Assembly (NCBI GenBank): GCA_964517975.1
Contig: CAZFDM010000022.1
Coordinates: 1 to 9,716, forward strand
Direction: 5' to 3'
DNA length: 9,716 nucleotides
Source: JBBIRM01 sp964517975
Lineage (GTDB): Bacteria; Desulfobacterota; BSN033; UBA1163
Part shown: in pieces, positions 1 to 6,033 of the stretch
Numbering within the stretch: the stretch's first letter is position 1
Layout of the letters: every line of letters starts with the position of its first letter
Program-made: the position numbers and the translations under genes
Notes under the pieces: generated by a model
The model's input: the letters and a program-made list of their open reading frames with translations, nothing else
What the model was told of the DNA's origin: nothing
Database searches by the model: none

Positions 1-759
1 CCCTTCTTCAGAACCAATCGCATAGGCACCGATGAGCATCCCTTCGATCACCCTATGAGGATTCCCTTCCAAAAGAGAGCGGTCCATATAGGCGCCTGGA
101 TCTCCTTCATCAGCGTTGCAGATAACAAACTTCTCCTTTCCTTTGGCTCTTCGACAGGCCTCCCATTTTACTCCAGTTGGGAATCCCCCACCTCCTCTTC
201 CCCTGAGGCCAGCCCTTTTAATCGTTTCAATTACCTCCTCAGGTTTCATCTCGGTTAAAACCTTTTCCAAGGCTTGGTAACCATCTATTGCGATATAGTC
301 CTCGATGGAGGCAGGATCGATCTCCCCATTTGCTCCAAAGACCAACCTCTGTTGAAATTTATAAAAAGGAATATCATATTCATGAATGATCCTCTCCTCT
401 GTTTCCGGGTGTTGATAGAGAAGGTCCTCGATGACCTTCCCCCCCAGAACGGTCTCTTGGATGATCCGGCGAACATCCTTCGTTTCCACATGGGTATAGC
501 AGATCATTTCGGGTCGGAGAACCAACAAAGGACCCCGTTCACAAAAACCATGACACCCGGTTGCCCGAACCTCCACCCTCTCTTTAAGGGATTGATGATG
601 GATTTCCTTTCTAAATTCTTCAACAACCTCTGAAGCACCGGTTGCCTGACAGCCCGTTCCAGCACAGATGGTAATACAGGGTTTATTCTTATTTCTCGAT
701 TTTTGGAGTAAGTGACGGAGGGTCTGAAGGTCTGAGATATTTTTGAGAGGAAGATTCAT
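1..759 (-). CDS. NuoF/HndC-type NADH-binding flavoprotein subunit (partial, C-terminus outside window)
   Basis: This is the first 253 codons of an FMN- and NADH-binding subunit that oxidises or reduces NAD(P)H and passes electrons to iron-sulfur clusters in a soluble or membrane-associated oxidoreductase. The frame is open to the left edge, so the C-terminal SLBB and 4Fe-4S regions are not seen. Residues 26-85 form a thioredoxin-like 2Fe-2S ferredoxin domain with C32-x4-C37 and C69-x3-C73. The flavin loop GRGGGGFPTG is at 187-196, followed by CNADEGDPGAYMDR at 214-227, both hallmarks of the 51-kDa subunit of complex I. The extra N-terminal ferredoxin domain is typical of HndC/HoxF-like subunits of hydrogenases and formate dehydrogenases rather than standard NuoF. 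The start at 759 has an AAAAGG just upstream. The gene lies 21 bp after the NuoE-type gene and should be co-transcribed with it. The family is secure; the complex it serves (hydrogenase, formate dehydrogenase or other) cannot be told from this window. Confidence 0.93.
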   Translation of the reverse strand, partial: MNLPLKNISDLQTLRHLLQKSRNKNKPCITICAGTGCQATGASEVVEEFRKEIHHQSLKERVEVRATGCHGFCERGPLLVLRPEMICYTHVETKDVRRIIQETVLGGKVIEDLLYQHPETEERIIHEYDIPFYKFQQRLVFGANGEIDPASIEDYIAIDGYQALEKVLTEMKPEEVIETIKRAGLRGRGGGGFPTGVKWEACRRAKGKEKFVICNADEGDPGAYMDRSLLEGNPHRVIEGMLIGAYAIGSEEG

Positions 760-780
760 AGCCCTTTTGCTTTGGATTCG

Positions 781-1275
781 TCAGAAGCTCGATTCCATAG
801 AATCGATCAATTTAGAATTTTGGTATTTCTCCAGGATGGGGTCAATTTTATTCGGATTGATTTTTCCATAATATTTTTTATCAATCACCAGGATTGGCCC
901 TAAGGCACACGCCCCAAGACAGTTTACGCTTTCAAGGGTAAAGGCAAGGTCTTTGGTTGTCCCTCCACACCTTATGCCCAGTCGATTTTCAAGATAGTTA
1001 AGAACCCTTGCCCCTCCTCTCACATGACAGGCGGTCCCTAAACAGACCTGGATCGTGTGTCTTCCCTTGGGTTCAAGCGTAAAGGCCTTATAAAAAGTAG
1101 CCACCTCATAGATGGTGGTAAGAGGGATGTCGAGACTTTTGGAGACTTGAACCAGGGCCTTTCGAGGAAGGTAGTTCATTCTTGTTTGAATGTCCTGGAG
1201 GATTCCAATCAGAGAGGCCTTCTGATGACCATGCCGCTCAATGATCTCGCAGACTGCCTGTAAATCCACTGGCAT
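781..1275 (-). CDS. NuoE/HndA-type 2Fe-2S subunit (thioredoxin-like ferredoxin)
   Basis: This 164-residue protein belongs to the 24-kDa subunit family of NADH dehydrogenase, which carries one 2Fe-2S cluster next to the FMN subunit. An N-terminal helical region (about 1-65) includes YEVATFYKAF at 56-65, a conserved stretch of the family. The thioredoxin-like domain follows, with cluster ligands C78-x4-C83 and C119-x3-C123. Length is usual for the family. The ATG at 1275 has AAGG five bases upstream and a second purine-rich stretch (AAGGGAGAG) further up. The gene follows the aminotransferase by 33 bp and precedes the NuoF-type gene by 21 bp, so the two subunits are very probably made together as an NADH diaphorase module. 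No NuoG, NuoA-D or NuoH-N gene is seen here, so a full complex I is not supported by this window. The name hndA or hoxE is possible but the partner enzyme is out of view. Confidence 0.95.
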   Translation of the reverse strand: MPVDLQAVCEIIERHGHQKASLIGILQDIQTRMNYLPRKALVQVSKSLDIPLTTIYEVATFYKAFTLEPKGRHTIQVCLGTACHVRGGARVLNYLENRLGIRCGGTTKDLAFTLESVNCLGACALGPILVIDKKYYGKINPNKIDPILEKYQNSKLIDSMESSF

Positions 1276-1308
1276 CTTTGCCTTACGTTTCTCTCCCTTA
1301 AAACAATT

Positions 1309-2403
1309 TTAACTGATTCGGTTCAGGACCTCAATTCCCCTCAGGAGGGTCTCCTCGGAGGCGGCAAAGGAGATTCTCACGTGACTCTTCCTTTTAGAAA
1401 AGACGCTTCCTGGAACGATAAAGAGATTGTTTTGAATCGCCTTTTCCACAAAGGCCTCACCATCTCCCCCAGGCACCTCAGGGAAGATGTAAAAAGCCCC
1501 TTGTGGCTTTTGGACCTGAAATTTCTCTTTTAACCCCTCATAGATGAGGTCCCTCTTCTTTCGGTATTCGAGGATGTAATCCTCCATAGGATAGTCGAGG
1601 GCCTTGACGGCAGCCTTTTGAGCAAATGAATTGACACTGGAAAAGGTGTATTGTTGGAGAGTGATCATCTGCTGGATGATCTCGCGGGGACCTGCTACAT
1701 ATCCTAATCTCCATCCAGTCATTGCCCAGCCCTTAGAAAATCCACCAAAGGTAAGTGTCTTTTCATAGAGTTGACCGACTGTGGGGCAAGAGGGAGCATC
1801 AAAAACGAAATAATCATAAATATCGTCAGAGAGAATAAGAAGGTCTCTCTCTCGTGCAAATCTCACCACCATTTTCAGGTCATCCAATGGGTAGATTGCC
1901 CCTGTTGGATTATTGGGACTATTGATTATGATGAATTTTGTCTTCTTTGAAATCTTTTGGGCAATCTCCTCTTCTCTGAGACGAAAGTCAGGGTAGGTAT
2001 CCAAAAAGACAGGAACGCCGCCCATGAGGAGGACCTGATATTCATACATGACAAAGAATGGGTCAGGAATAATGACTTCATCTCCAGGGTTGATCAGGGC
2101 AAGGCTGGCAAGAAGTAGACCGCCCGTAACTCCAGCCGTGACCATCACCTCCTCAAAATGGATTCCCTTCTTTTTTAGGTATTCCGAAATCTTCTCCCTC
2201 AACTCCGGAATTCCTTGGGTAGGGGTGTATTTGTTAAACCCCTTTCTGATCCATTCAATCCCTTCCTCTTTTAAGGGCTCTGGGATATCGAAGTCAGGCT
2301 CTCCGATACTCAGGTTGATGGGGTTTTTCATCTGTCGGGCTAAATCAAAGATTCGCCTAACCCCTGAGGGTTTAATGTTCATCAAACGGTCAGAGATGAT
2401 CAT
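1309..2403 (-). CDS. PLP-dependent aminotransferase, class I/II (aspartate aminotransferase fold)
   Basis: A 364-residue fold-type I aminotransferase that moves an amino group between an amino acid and a 2-oxo acid. Visible family residues are: NNPTG at 164-168, with N165 expected to contact the PLP ring oxygen; SDDIYDY at 192-198, with D193 and Y196 at the cofactor positions; the Schiff-base lysine K224 in GFSKGWAMTGWRLGY, with R232 for PLP phosphate; and R343 in HVRISFA, the carboxylate-binding arginine. Length is slightly short compared with the usual 380-400 residues, but all landmarks are present and the ends look natural. The ribosome site AAGAAGGGG (2413-2421) lies inside the end of the preceding gene, only 4 bp separates the two, and translation is probably coupled. 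Substrate specificity (aspartate, alanine, aromatic or other) cannot be read from the sequence. The NuoE/NuoF pair downstream might point to amino-acid oxidation coupled to NADH handling, which is inference only. Confidence 0.93.
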   Translation of the reverse strand: MIISDRLMNIKPSGVRRIFDLARQMKNPINLSIGEPDFDIPEPLKEEGIEWIRKGFNKYTPTQGIPELREKISEYLKKKGIHFEEVMVTAGVTGGLLLASLALINPGDEVIIPDPFFVMYEYQVLLMGGVPVFLDTYPDFRLREEEIAQKISKKTKFIIINSPNNPTGAIYPLDDLKMVVRFARERDLLILSDDIYDYFVFDAPSCPTVGQLYEKTLTFGGFSKGWAMTGWRLGYVAGPREIIQQMITLQQYTFSSVNSFAQKAAVKALDYPMEDYILEYRKKRDLIYEGLKEKFQVQKPQGAFYIFPEVPGGDGEAFVEKAIQNNLFIVPGSVFSKRKSHVRISFAASEETLLRGIEVLNRIS

Positions 2404-2407
2404 CTTG

Positions 2408-2677
2408 TCATGCCCCTTCTTCTTTACCTTTTTTTGCCTTTTCGATCAGTTCGAGAATGGTTTCGAGTCTTGTCTTGGTGGGAGGAGCCAGGGCCTTCTC
2501 GATTTGATCAATGGAGTAATGGTCACCAAGAAATTTTCCAATCTCCATCCGAAATTCCCAACAGAGAATAATCTTTCGACAGGGAAGTTCATCATTGAGG
2601 GTTCGACAATACCGAAAGGGAACTTCCCCTCCTAACATGGGACAGCGGATAATAAGCCCATCATACTCTTCTATCAT
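2408..2677 (-). CDS. small four-cysteine protein of unknown function
   Basis: An 89-residue soluble protein with four cysteines in its first half: C12 in RCPMLGGEVPF, C24 in YCR, C33 in LPCRK and C39 in CWE. The spacing C-x11-C-x8-C-x5-C suits a structural zinc or iron-sulfur site, though this is inference. The motifs resemble small uncharacterised proteins I associate with anaerobic Deltaproteobacteria-like genomes, but I cannot name a family. The C-terminal half (about 45-89) is predicted to be helical and ends in a charged Lys/Glu tail. No signal peptide or membrane segment is seen. The reading frame has a stop five codons before the ATG, so no in-frame extension is possible, yet there is no Shine-Dalgarno sequence before the ATG. 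The gene begins only about 26 bp beyond the U-tract of the upstream terminator and ends 4 bp before the aminotransferase start, so it heads the downstream operon. It might be an accessory or regulatory protein for that operon. Confidence 0.8.
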   Translation of the reverse strand: MIEEYDGLIIRCPMLGGEVPFRYCRTLNDELPCRKIILCWEFRMEIGKFLGDHYSIDQIEKALAPPTKTRLETILELIEKAKKGKEEGA

Positions 2678-2703
2678 TTGAGTATTTTGTCACAAAAAAG
2701 ATT

Positions 2704-2737
2704 AAAAAATCCTACGGGCCTTTTAGACCCGTAGGAT
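2704..2737 (-). terminator. intrinsic terminator of the TrpB2-like gene
   Basis: A perfect 10-bp inverted repeat, ATCCTACGGG at 2709-2718 and CCCGTAGGAT at 2728-2737, surrounds a 9-nt loop. Read on the minus strand, the GC-rich stem is followed directly by six T residues (2704-2709), the form of a rho-independent terminator. It begins 9 bp after the stop codon of the TrpB2-like gene. The other side has no T-run, so it should work on the minus strand only. It separates the TrpB2-like gene from the four-gene block below. Confidence 0.92.
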
Positions 2738-2746
2738 AGGGAGAGT

Positions 2747-4138
2747 TTAAACAGGTTTTCCTTTCTTTAACATCTGGGGTTTTGGCAATCCTTCAATCGC
2801 CTTGAGAGATTTCTTCATTTCCTCTTCTGGCAGTGGGTAGTTAACCAGTTTTCCAGTAAAATAGGAATCGTAGCCACCCAGATCCATTAATCCGTGTCCA
2901 CTCCAGTTAAGAAGAATGACCTTCTCTTTGCCTTCTTGTTTTGCTTTTTTTGCCTCCTCAATCACTGTGCAAATGGCATGGCTCGTTTCTGGTGCTGGAA
3001 TGGCACCTTCTGTCCTTGCCCAGAGAACCGCTGCCTCATAGCACTCTAATTGATTATAGGCTCGAGGGGTGATCAATCCTTCAATAATGAGTTGACTCAG
3101 AAGAGGGGCAATCCCGTGATAGCGGAGTCCGCCAGCGTGGATAGGCGGGGGGATGAAGGCATGGCCAAGGCTATGCATTGGAAGAAGAGGGGTGGTGGCA
3201 GCGGTATCGCCAAAGTCATAGACAAAGGGTGCCCGGGTCATGGTCGGGCAAGAAGTTGGTTCAGCAGGGATAATGGTGATATCGGCTCCATTGATCTTAT
3301 CGAGAACAAAGGGGAAGGCAAGACCTGCAAAGTTACTCCCGCCTCCTGCACAACCTGTCACGACATCGACCTTCTTTTCTCCAAATTTCTCCAGTTGTTT
3401 CTTGGCCTCAAGCCCAATGATGGTCTGATGCATGAGCACATGGTTCAATACGCTTCCAAGAGAGTATCGAGTGTCTTTGGAGGTAACCGCATCTTCAATG
3501 GCTTCACTGATGGCAATCCCCAGACTTCCAGGAGAGTCAGGGGTTTGTTCAAGAATCTTTCTGCCTGCATTGGTGTCCTTACTCGGGCTCGGAACACAGT
3601 TGGCTCCCCAGGTGTTCATCATCAGACGCCGGTAGGGTTTCTGGTCATAACTGATTCGAACCATATAGACCTTACATTCTAAACCAAAGAGACAGCAGGC
3701 AAAGCTGAGAGCACTTCCCCATTGGCCTGCACCGGTCTCAGTGGTGATTCGTTTGATCCCGAAGGCCTTATTGTAATAGGCCTGGGCCACAGCAGTATTT
3801 GGTTTATGACTCCCTGGAGGGCTCACGCCTTCGTTCTTATAATAGATTCGTGCAGGCGTTCCTAAGGCCTTCTCCAAGGCATAAGCCCGATGAAGTGGGG
3901 TTGGCCTCCAGATGAGGTATTTTTCCATTACTTCGTCCGGGATATCAATCCAACGCTGTTGGCTTACCTCCTGTTCAATGAGGTTCATTGGGAAGACTGG
4001 AGCAAGATCCTGTGGACCGATGGGCTGTCCTGTTGCCGGGTGGATGGGTGGTTGAAGCGGGGTGGGTAAGTCTGCTTGGATATTATACCACTGTTTTGGA
4101 ATCTCATCCTCTCTTAAAAATACTTTATACTCCTTCAT
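2747..4138 (-). CDS. trpB2: TrpB2-type tryptophan synthase beta-like PLP enzyme
   Basis: A 463-residue fold-type II PLP enzyme of the TrpB-like (TrpB2) group, longer than the roughly 400-residue TrpB1. Known members condense indole with serine or O-phosphoserine to give tryptophan. Landmarks: the WRPTPLHRA substrate-domain entry (77-85); the PLP lysine K112 in SPPGSHKPNTA; the catalytic-loop glutamate E134 in TTETGAGQWGSAL (TrpB E109 equivalent); the KPYRRLMM segment (167-174); and the phosphate-binding glycine loop GCAGGGSN at 262-269. The N-terminal extension (WYNIQADLPTPLQPP) is typical of TrpB2. The start at 4138 is well supported by AAAGGAGG (4144-4151) five bases upstream. The gene is alone in its unit, with its own candidate promoter and terminator, and there is no trpA nearby; TrpB2 proteins generally do not depend on TrpA. 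The physiological role, whether indole salvage or another beta-replacement, is uncertain. Confidence 0.93.
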   Translation of the reverse strand: MKEYKVFLREDEIPKQWYNIQADLPTPLQPPIHPATGQPIGPQDLAPVFPMNLIEQEVSQQRWIDIPDEVMEKYLIWRPTPLHRAYALEKALGTPARIYYKNEGVSPPGSHKPNTAVAQAYYNKAFGIKRITTETGAGQWGSALSFACCLFGLECKVYMVRISYDQKPYRRLMMNTWGANCVPSPSKDTNAGRKILEQTPDSPGSLGIAISEAIEDAVTSKDTRYSLGSVLNHVLMHQTIIGLEAKKQLEKFGEKKVDVVTGCAGGGSNFAGLAFPFVLDKINGADITIIPAEPTSCPTMTRAPFVYDFGDTAATTPLLPMHSLGHAFIPPPIHAGGLRYHGIAPLLSQLIIEGLITPRAYNQLECYEAAVLWARTEGAIPAPETSHAICTVIEEAKKAKQEGKEKVILLNWSGHGLMDLGGYDSYFTGKLVNYPLPEEEMKKSLKAIEGLPKPQMLKKGKPV

Positions 4139-4143
4139 ACTCG

Positions 4144-4151
4144 CCTCCTTT
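4144..4151 (-). promoter_or_regulatory. ribosome-binding site of the TrpB2-like gene
   Basis: AAAGGAGG on the minus strand, five bases before the ATG at 4138. It is a near-consensus site and fixes the start of the TrpB2-like gene. Confidence 0.85.
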
Positions 4152-4161
4152 CGGGATAGGG

Positions 4162-4188
4162 TTATTTTAGGTGTGGACCTTTTTTCAT
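4162..4188 (-). other. possible nine-codon leader ORF before the TrpB2-like gene
   Basis: On the minus strand an ATG at 4188 opens a mini-ORF, MKKGPHLK then TAA at 4162-4164, in the leader of the TrpB2-like gene. Just before it is AAAAAGGAGGTG (4189-4200), an almost full-length match to the anti-Shine-Dalgarno end of 16S rRNA. The GGAGG lies only 2 bases from the ATG, closer than ideal, so the site could also act as a ribosome standby site rather than drive the mini-ORF. The peptide has no tryptophan codon, so it is not a classical trp attenuator leader. There are two strong ribosome sites within 50 bases and only one recognised gene start. Whether the mini-ORF is translated is unknown. Confidence 0.35.
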
Positions 4189-4249
4189 CACCTCCTTTTT
4201 ATAAGAATTGTTTGTTATTCACAATCCACCACCCTTGAAGGTAGGATTT

Positions 4250-4278
4250 CAAATATCAATATTTTTTTGGGTTGTCAA
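4250..4278 (-). promoter_or_regulatory. candidate sigma-70-type promoter for the TrpB2-like gene
   Basis: A perfect TTGACA at 4273-4278 (minus strand) is followed after 17 bases by TATTTG at 4250-4255, a weak match to the -10 element (three of six). The spacer is rich in A. A small palindrome, AAATAT-CA-ATATTT at 4251-4264, overlaps the -10 end and could be an operator or chance in AT-rich DNA. Transcription would start near 4243, giving a leader of about 105 nt. There is no terminator between the VOC gene stop (4296) and this point, so read-through from above is also possible. Confidence 0.5.
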
Positions 4279-4295
4279 GAATTAAGTTGGTAAAG

Positions 4296-4724
4296 TTAAG
4301 ACTCCCCTTTTTCAAACTCTCTCCATTTATAATCAATCAATTCGAGTAACACCCCATTCATCTTTTTGGGATGGATGAAGGCAAATTCACAGTCCCGAAA
4401 TGGCCTCGGCCCCCCGATAAAGGGGTATCCCTTTGCCTTTAGTTCATCTATGGCCGAACGGGTATGATCCACATTGAGGCTTAGGACCATGAGCCCTTCC
4501 CCCCTCTTTTCGATAAATTTGGCCACCTCTCCATCCGGGGTTGTGGACTCCATCAGTTCAAATCCTACTTCTCCTAACCAGTATCTGGCGACTTTAATCT
4601 TTTCAAGTTCATCCACATAGGTATCATCTGGTTTCGTTTTCCCTAATACAGGTTCCCAGATCTTTCTTGCCTCCTCAAGGTTCTTAACGGCAATACAGAT
4701 ATGGTCGATCTTATTCACCTTCAT
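4296..4724 (-). CDS. VOC-family protein, methylmalonyl-CoA epimerase-like
   Basis: A 142-residue single-unit vicinal oxygen chelate protein resembling methylmalonyl-CoA epimerase in length and sequence. The first beta-alpha-beta module starts with KIDHICIAVKNLEEA (5-19), which carries the first metal ligand H8. Residues 69-77 (KFIEKRGEG) are a typical epimerase segment, and the end of the second module, GVLLEL (124-129), carries E128, the usual last metal ligand. However, the His-His pair that normally follows the RGEG segment is replaced by M79-V80, so one expected metal ligand appears missing. This argues against a standard epimerase, and no methylmalonyl-CoA mutase gene is visible. It starts 13 bp after the class III aminotransferase gene, and its ribosome site AAAGAGGG (4732-4739) overlaps that gene's stop codon, so the two are co-translated. 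It probably acts on a product of the neighbouring enzymes; the reaction is not known. Confidence 0.85.
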   Translation of the reverse strand: MKVNKIDHICIAVKNLEEARKIWEPVLGKTKPDDTYVDELEKIKVARYWLGEVGFELMESTTPDGEVAKFIEKRGEGLMVLSLNVDHTRSAIDELKAKGYPFIGGPRPFRDCEFAFIHPKKMNGVLLELIDYKWREFEKGES

Positions 4725-4737
4725 GGTGTTTCCCTCT

Positions 4738-6000
4738 TTAAAATTTGATTGGATACTTTTCGTTTAGATAGGCCAGGGATTCATCGATGGCCTTGGCTGC
4801 TATGTCCAGATCTTGATCCGTATGCCTGTAGCAGATATATCCATGGTGGTGAGGAGCAAAGAAGATGCCCCTGCGAATCAGTTGGGTGTAAAAATCATCG
4901 CGCCTCGCCCGATGAGTTCCTGCTTCATCTCGCTTGAAGGTGATAAAGAACATGGGGGCCACACCACTTAACTCAGCTCCGACCTTATACTTCTGAAGGA
5001 TCTCCTGAATTTTTCTTAGGAAACGTCCCCCTTTTTCCCATATCTGTTCAAGGACGTTATCCCGCTTGAGGATTTCAATGGTTTTTAGGGCTGCAATAAA
5101 ACTGTCACTGTTCGGGAAGAAGGTAGAGGAGATGAAAAGTTTTTGTGCGGCTGCCATCATGACCTCTGCTTTCCCTGTGACCACACTGATGGCATATCCA
5201 TTGGCCATTCCTTTTCCGAGGACCGTCAAGTCAGGAATGACCCCATAGAGTTCTTGTGCCCCACCCATTCTGAGCCTGAAACAGGTTCGGACTTCATCGA
5301 AAATCAATACCGCCCCATACTGGTGAGCGATCTCTCTTACCCCTTCAAGGAATCCAGGCTTGGGTTCCTCCATTTTTTGATGCAGTGGGTGGCCAAAAGG
5401 GGTCATGATAATCGCTGCAGTTTGATCGCCATATCGTTTCATCAAGTCTTTGAGCTGGTCCAGGTCGTTATACCGGAATTCATAGACATCTTCGTAGAGT
5501 TTTTCAGGGATGCCTCCTTTCATCTCCACACACCAGTCATGCCAGCCGTGATAGCCACATCGCATGACCTTGATCCGGTTGGTGTGGGCCCTTGCAATCC
5601 GGATGCTTGCGGTGGTGGCATCCGAGCCTGTCTTTAAAAAAATACTCATTTCAGAACTTGGGACGAGTTGACGGAGGGTTTCAGCAAGTTCGTTTTGATA
5701 CCTCTGGGTGAGGGTGAAACAGAAGCCTTTTTCCCGGATCTGTCGAATGACCGCCTCATCCACCTCTTCTTCACGATAGCCAAGAATGATCGGTCCATAG
5801 CCACACATAAAATCAATATACTCATTCCCATCCACGTCGGTTAACCTGCAACCCTTCCCATACTCAAGAAAGATGGGATATTCCCCTTCAATAAAATCGC
5901 TCGGTTTTCTTGCGCCCAGCACTCCTCCAGGGACCAATTTTTTTGCCTCTTCAAAAAGTTCCAGGCTCTTTTTGAGATGAAGTTTTTTGGCTTCTTTCAT
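4738..6000 (-). CDS. class III PLP aminotransferase (glutamate-1-semialdehyde aminomutase-like)
   Basis: A 420-residue fold-type I enzyme of the class III (omega) aminotransferase group, near glutamate-1-semialdehyde 2,1-aminomutase. Landmarks: the N-terminal DVDGNEYIDFMCGYGPIILG (55-74); the cofactor phosphate loop TGSDATTASIR (124-134); YHGWHDW (150-156), with the aromatic stacking on PLP; FDEV (234-237), with D235 contacting the pyridine nitrogen; and the Schiff-base lysine K263 in LGKGMANGYA. SSTFFPNS (291-298) takes the place of the usual phosphate-binding loop from the second subunit. No other haem-synthesis gene is near and the sequence differs from HemL at several loops, so a catabolic or biosynthetic aminotransferase or aminomutase is more likely than HemL. 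The start is supported by AAAGGAGAG (6007-6015) six bases upstream. The gene is 33 bp after the saccharopine-dehydrogenase-like gene and 13 bp before the VOC gene. Its amino donor and acceptor cannot be read here. Confidence 0.92.
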   Translation of the reverse strand: MKEAKKLHLKKSLELFEEAKKLVPGGVLGARKPSDFIEGEYPIFLEYGKGCRLTDVDGNEYIDFMCGYGPIILGYREEEVDEAVIRQIREKGFCFTLTQRYQNELAETLRQLVPSSEMSIFLKTGSDATTASIRIARAHTNRIKVMRCGYHGWHDWCVEMKGGIPEKLYEDVYEFRYNDLDQLKDLMKRYGDQTAAIIMTPFGHPLHQKMEEPKPGFLEGVREIAHQYGAVLIFDEVRTCFRLRMGGAQELYGVIPDLTVLGKGMANGYAISVVTGKAEVMMAAAQKLFISSTFFPNSDSFIAALKTIEILKRDNVLEQIWEKGGRFLRKIQEILQKYKVGAELSGVAPMFFITFKRDEAGTHRARRDDFYTQLIRRGIFFAPHHHGYICYRHTDQDLDIAAKAIDESLAYLNEKYPIKF

Positions 6001-6033
6001 AGAGGGCTCTCCTTTAAGAATTTTAGGGTTTGG

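Noticed and set aside
285..491. 68-residue minus-strand ORF
   Set aside because: It overlaps the NuoF-type gene in another frame; the NuoF frame has clear cofactor motifs throughout this stretch.
2048..2635. 195-residue plus-strand ORF
   Set aside because: Antisense to the aminotransferase and the four-cysteine gene; low-complexity composition and no family motif.
3050..3682. 210-residue plus-strand ORF
   Set aside because: It lies wholly antisense to the well-supported TrpB2-like gene, has no recognisable domain and no ribosome site, and is explained as a shadow frame.
4162..4188. Classical tryptophan attenuator leader peptide
   Set aside because: The mini-ORF has no tryptophan codons and I see no terminator hairpin with a U-run between it and the TrpB2-like gene.
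5143..5637. 164-residue plus-strand ORF
   Set aside because: Antisense shadow of the class III aminotransferase, with an odd His/Cys-rich composition and no motif.
4738..6000. Calling the class III aminotransferase HemL
   Set aside because: No haem-synthesis neighbours, and loop segments such as SSTFFPNS and TGSDATT fit the broader class III aminotransferase group better.
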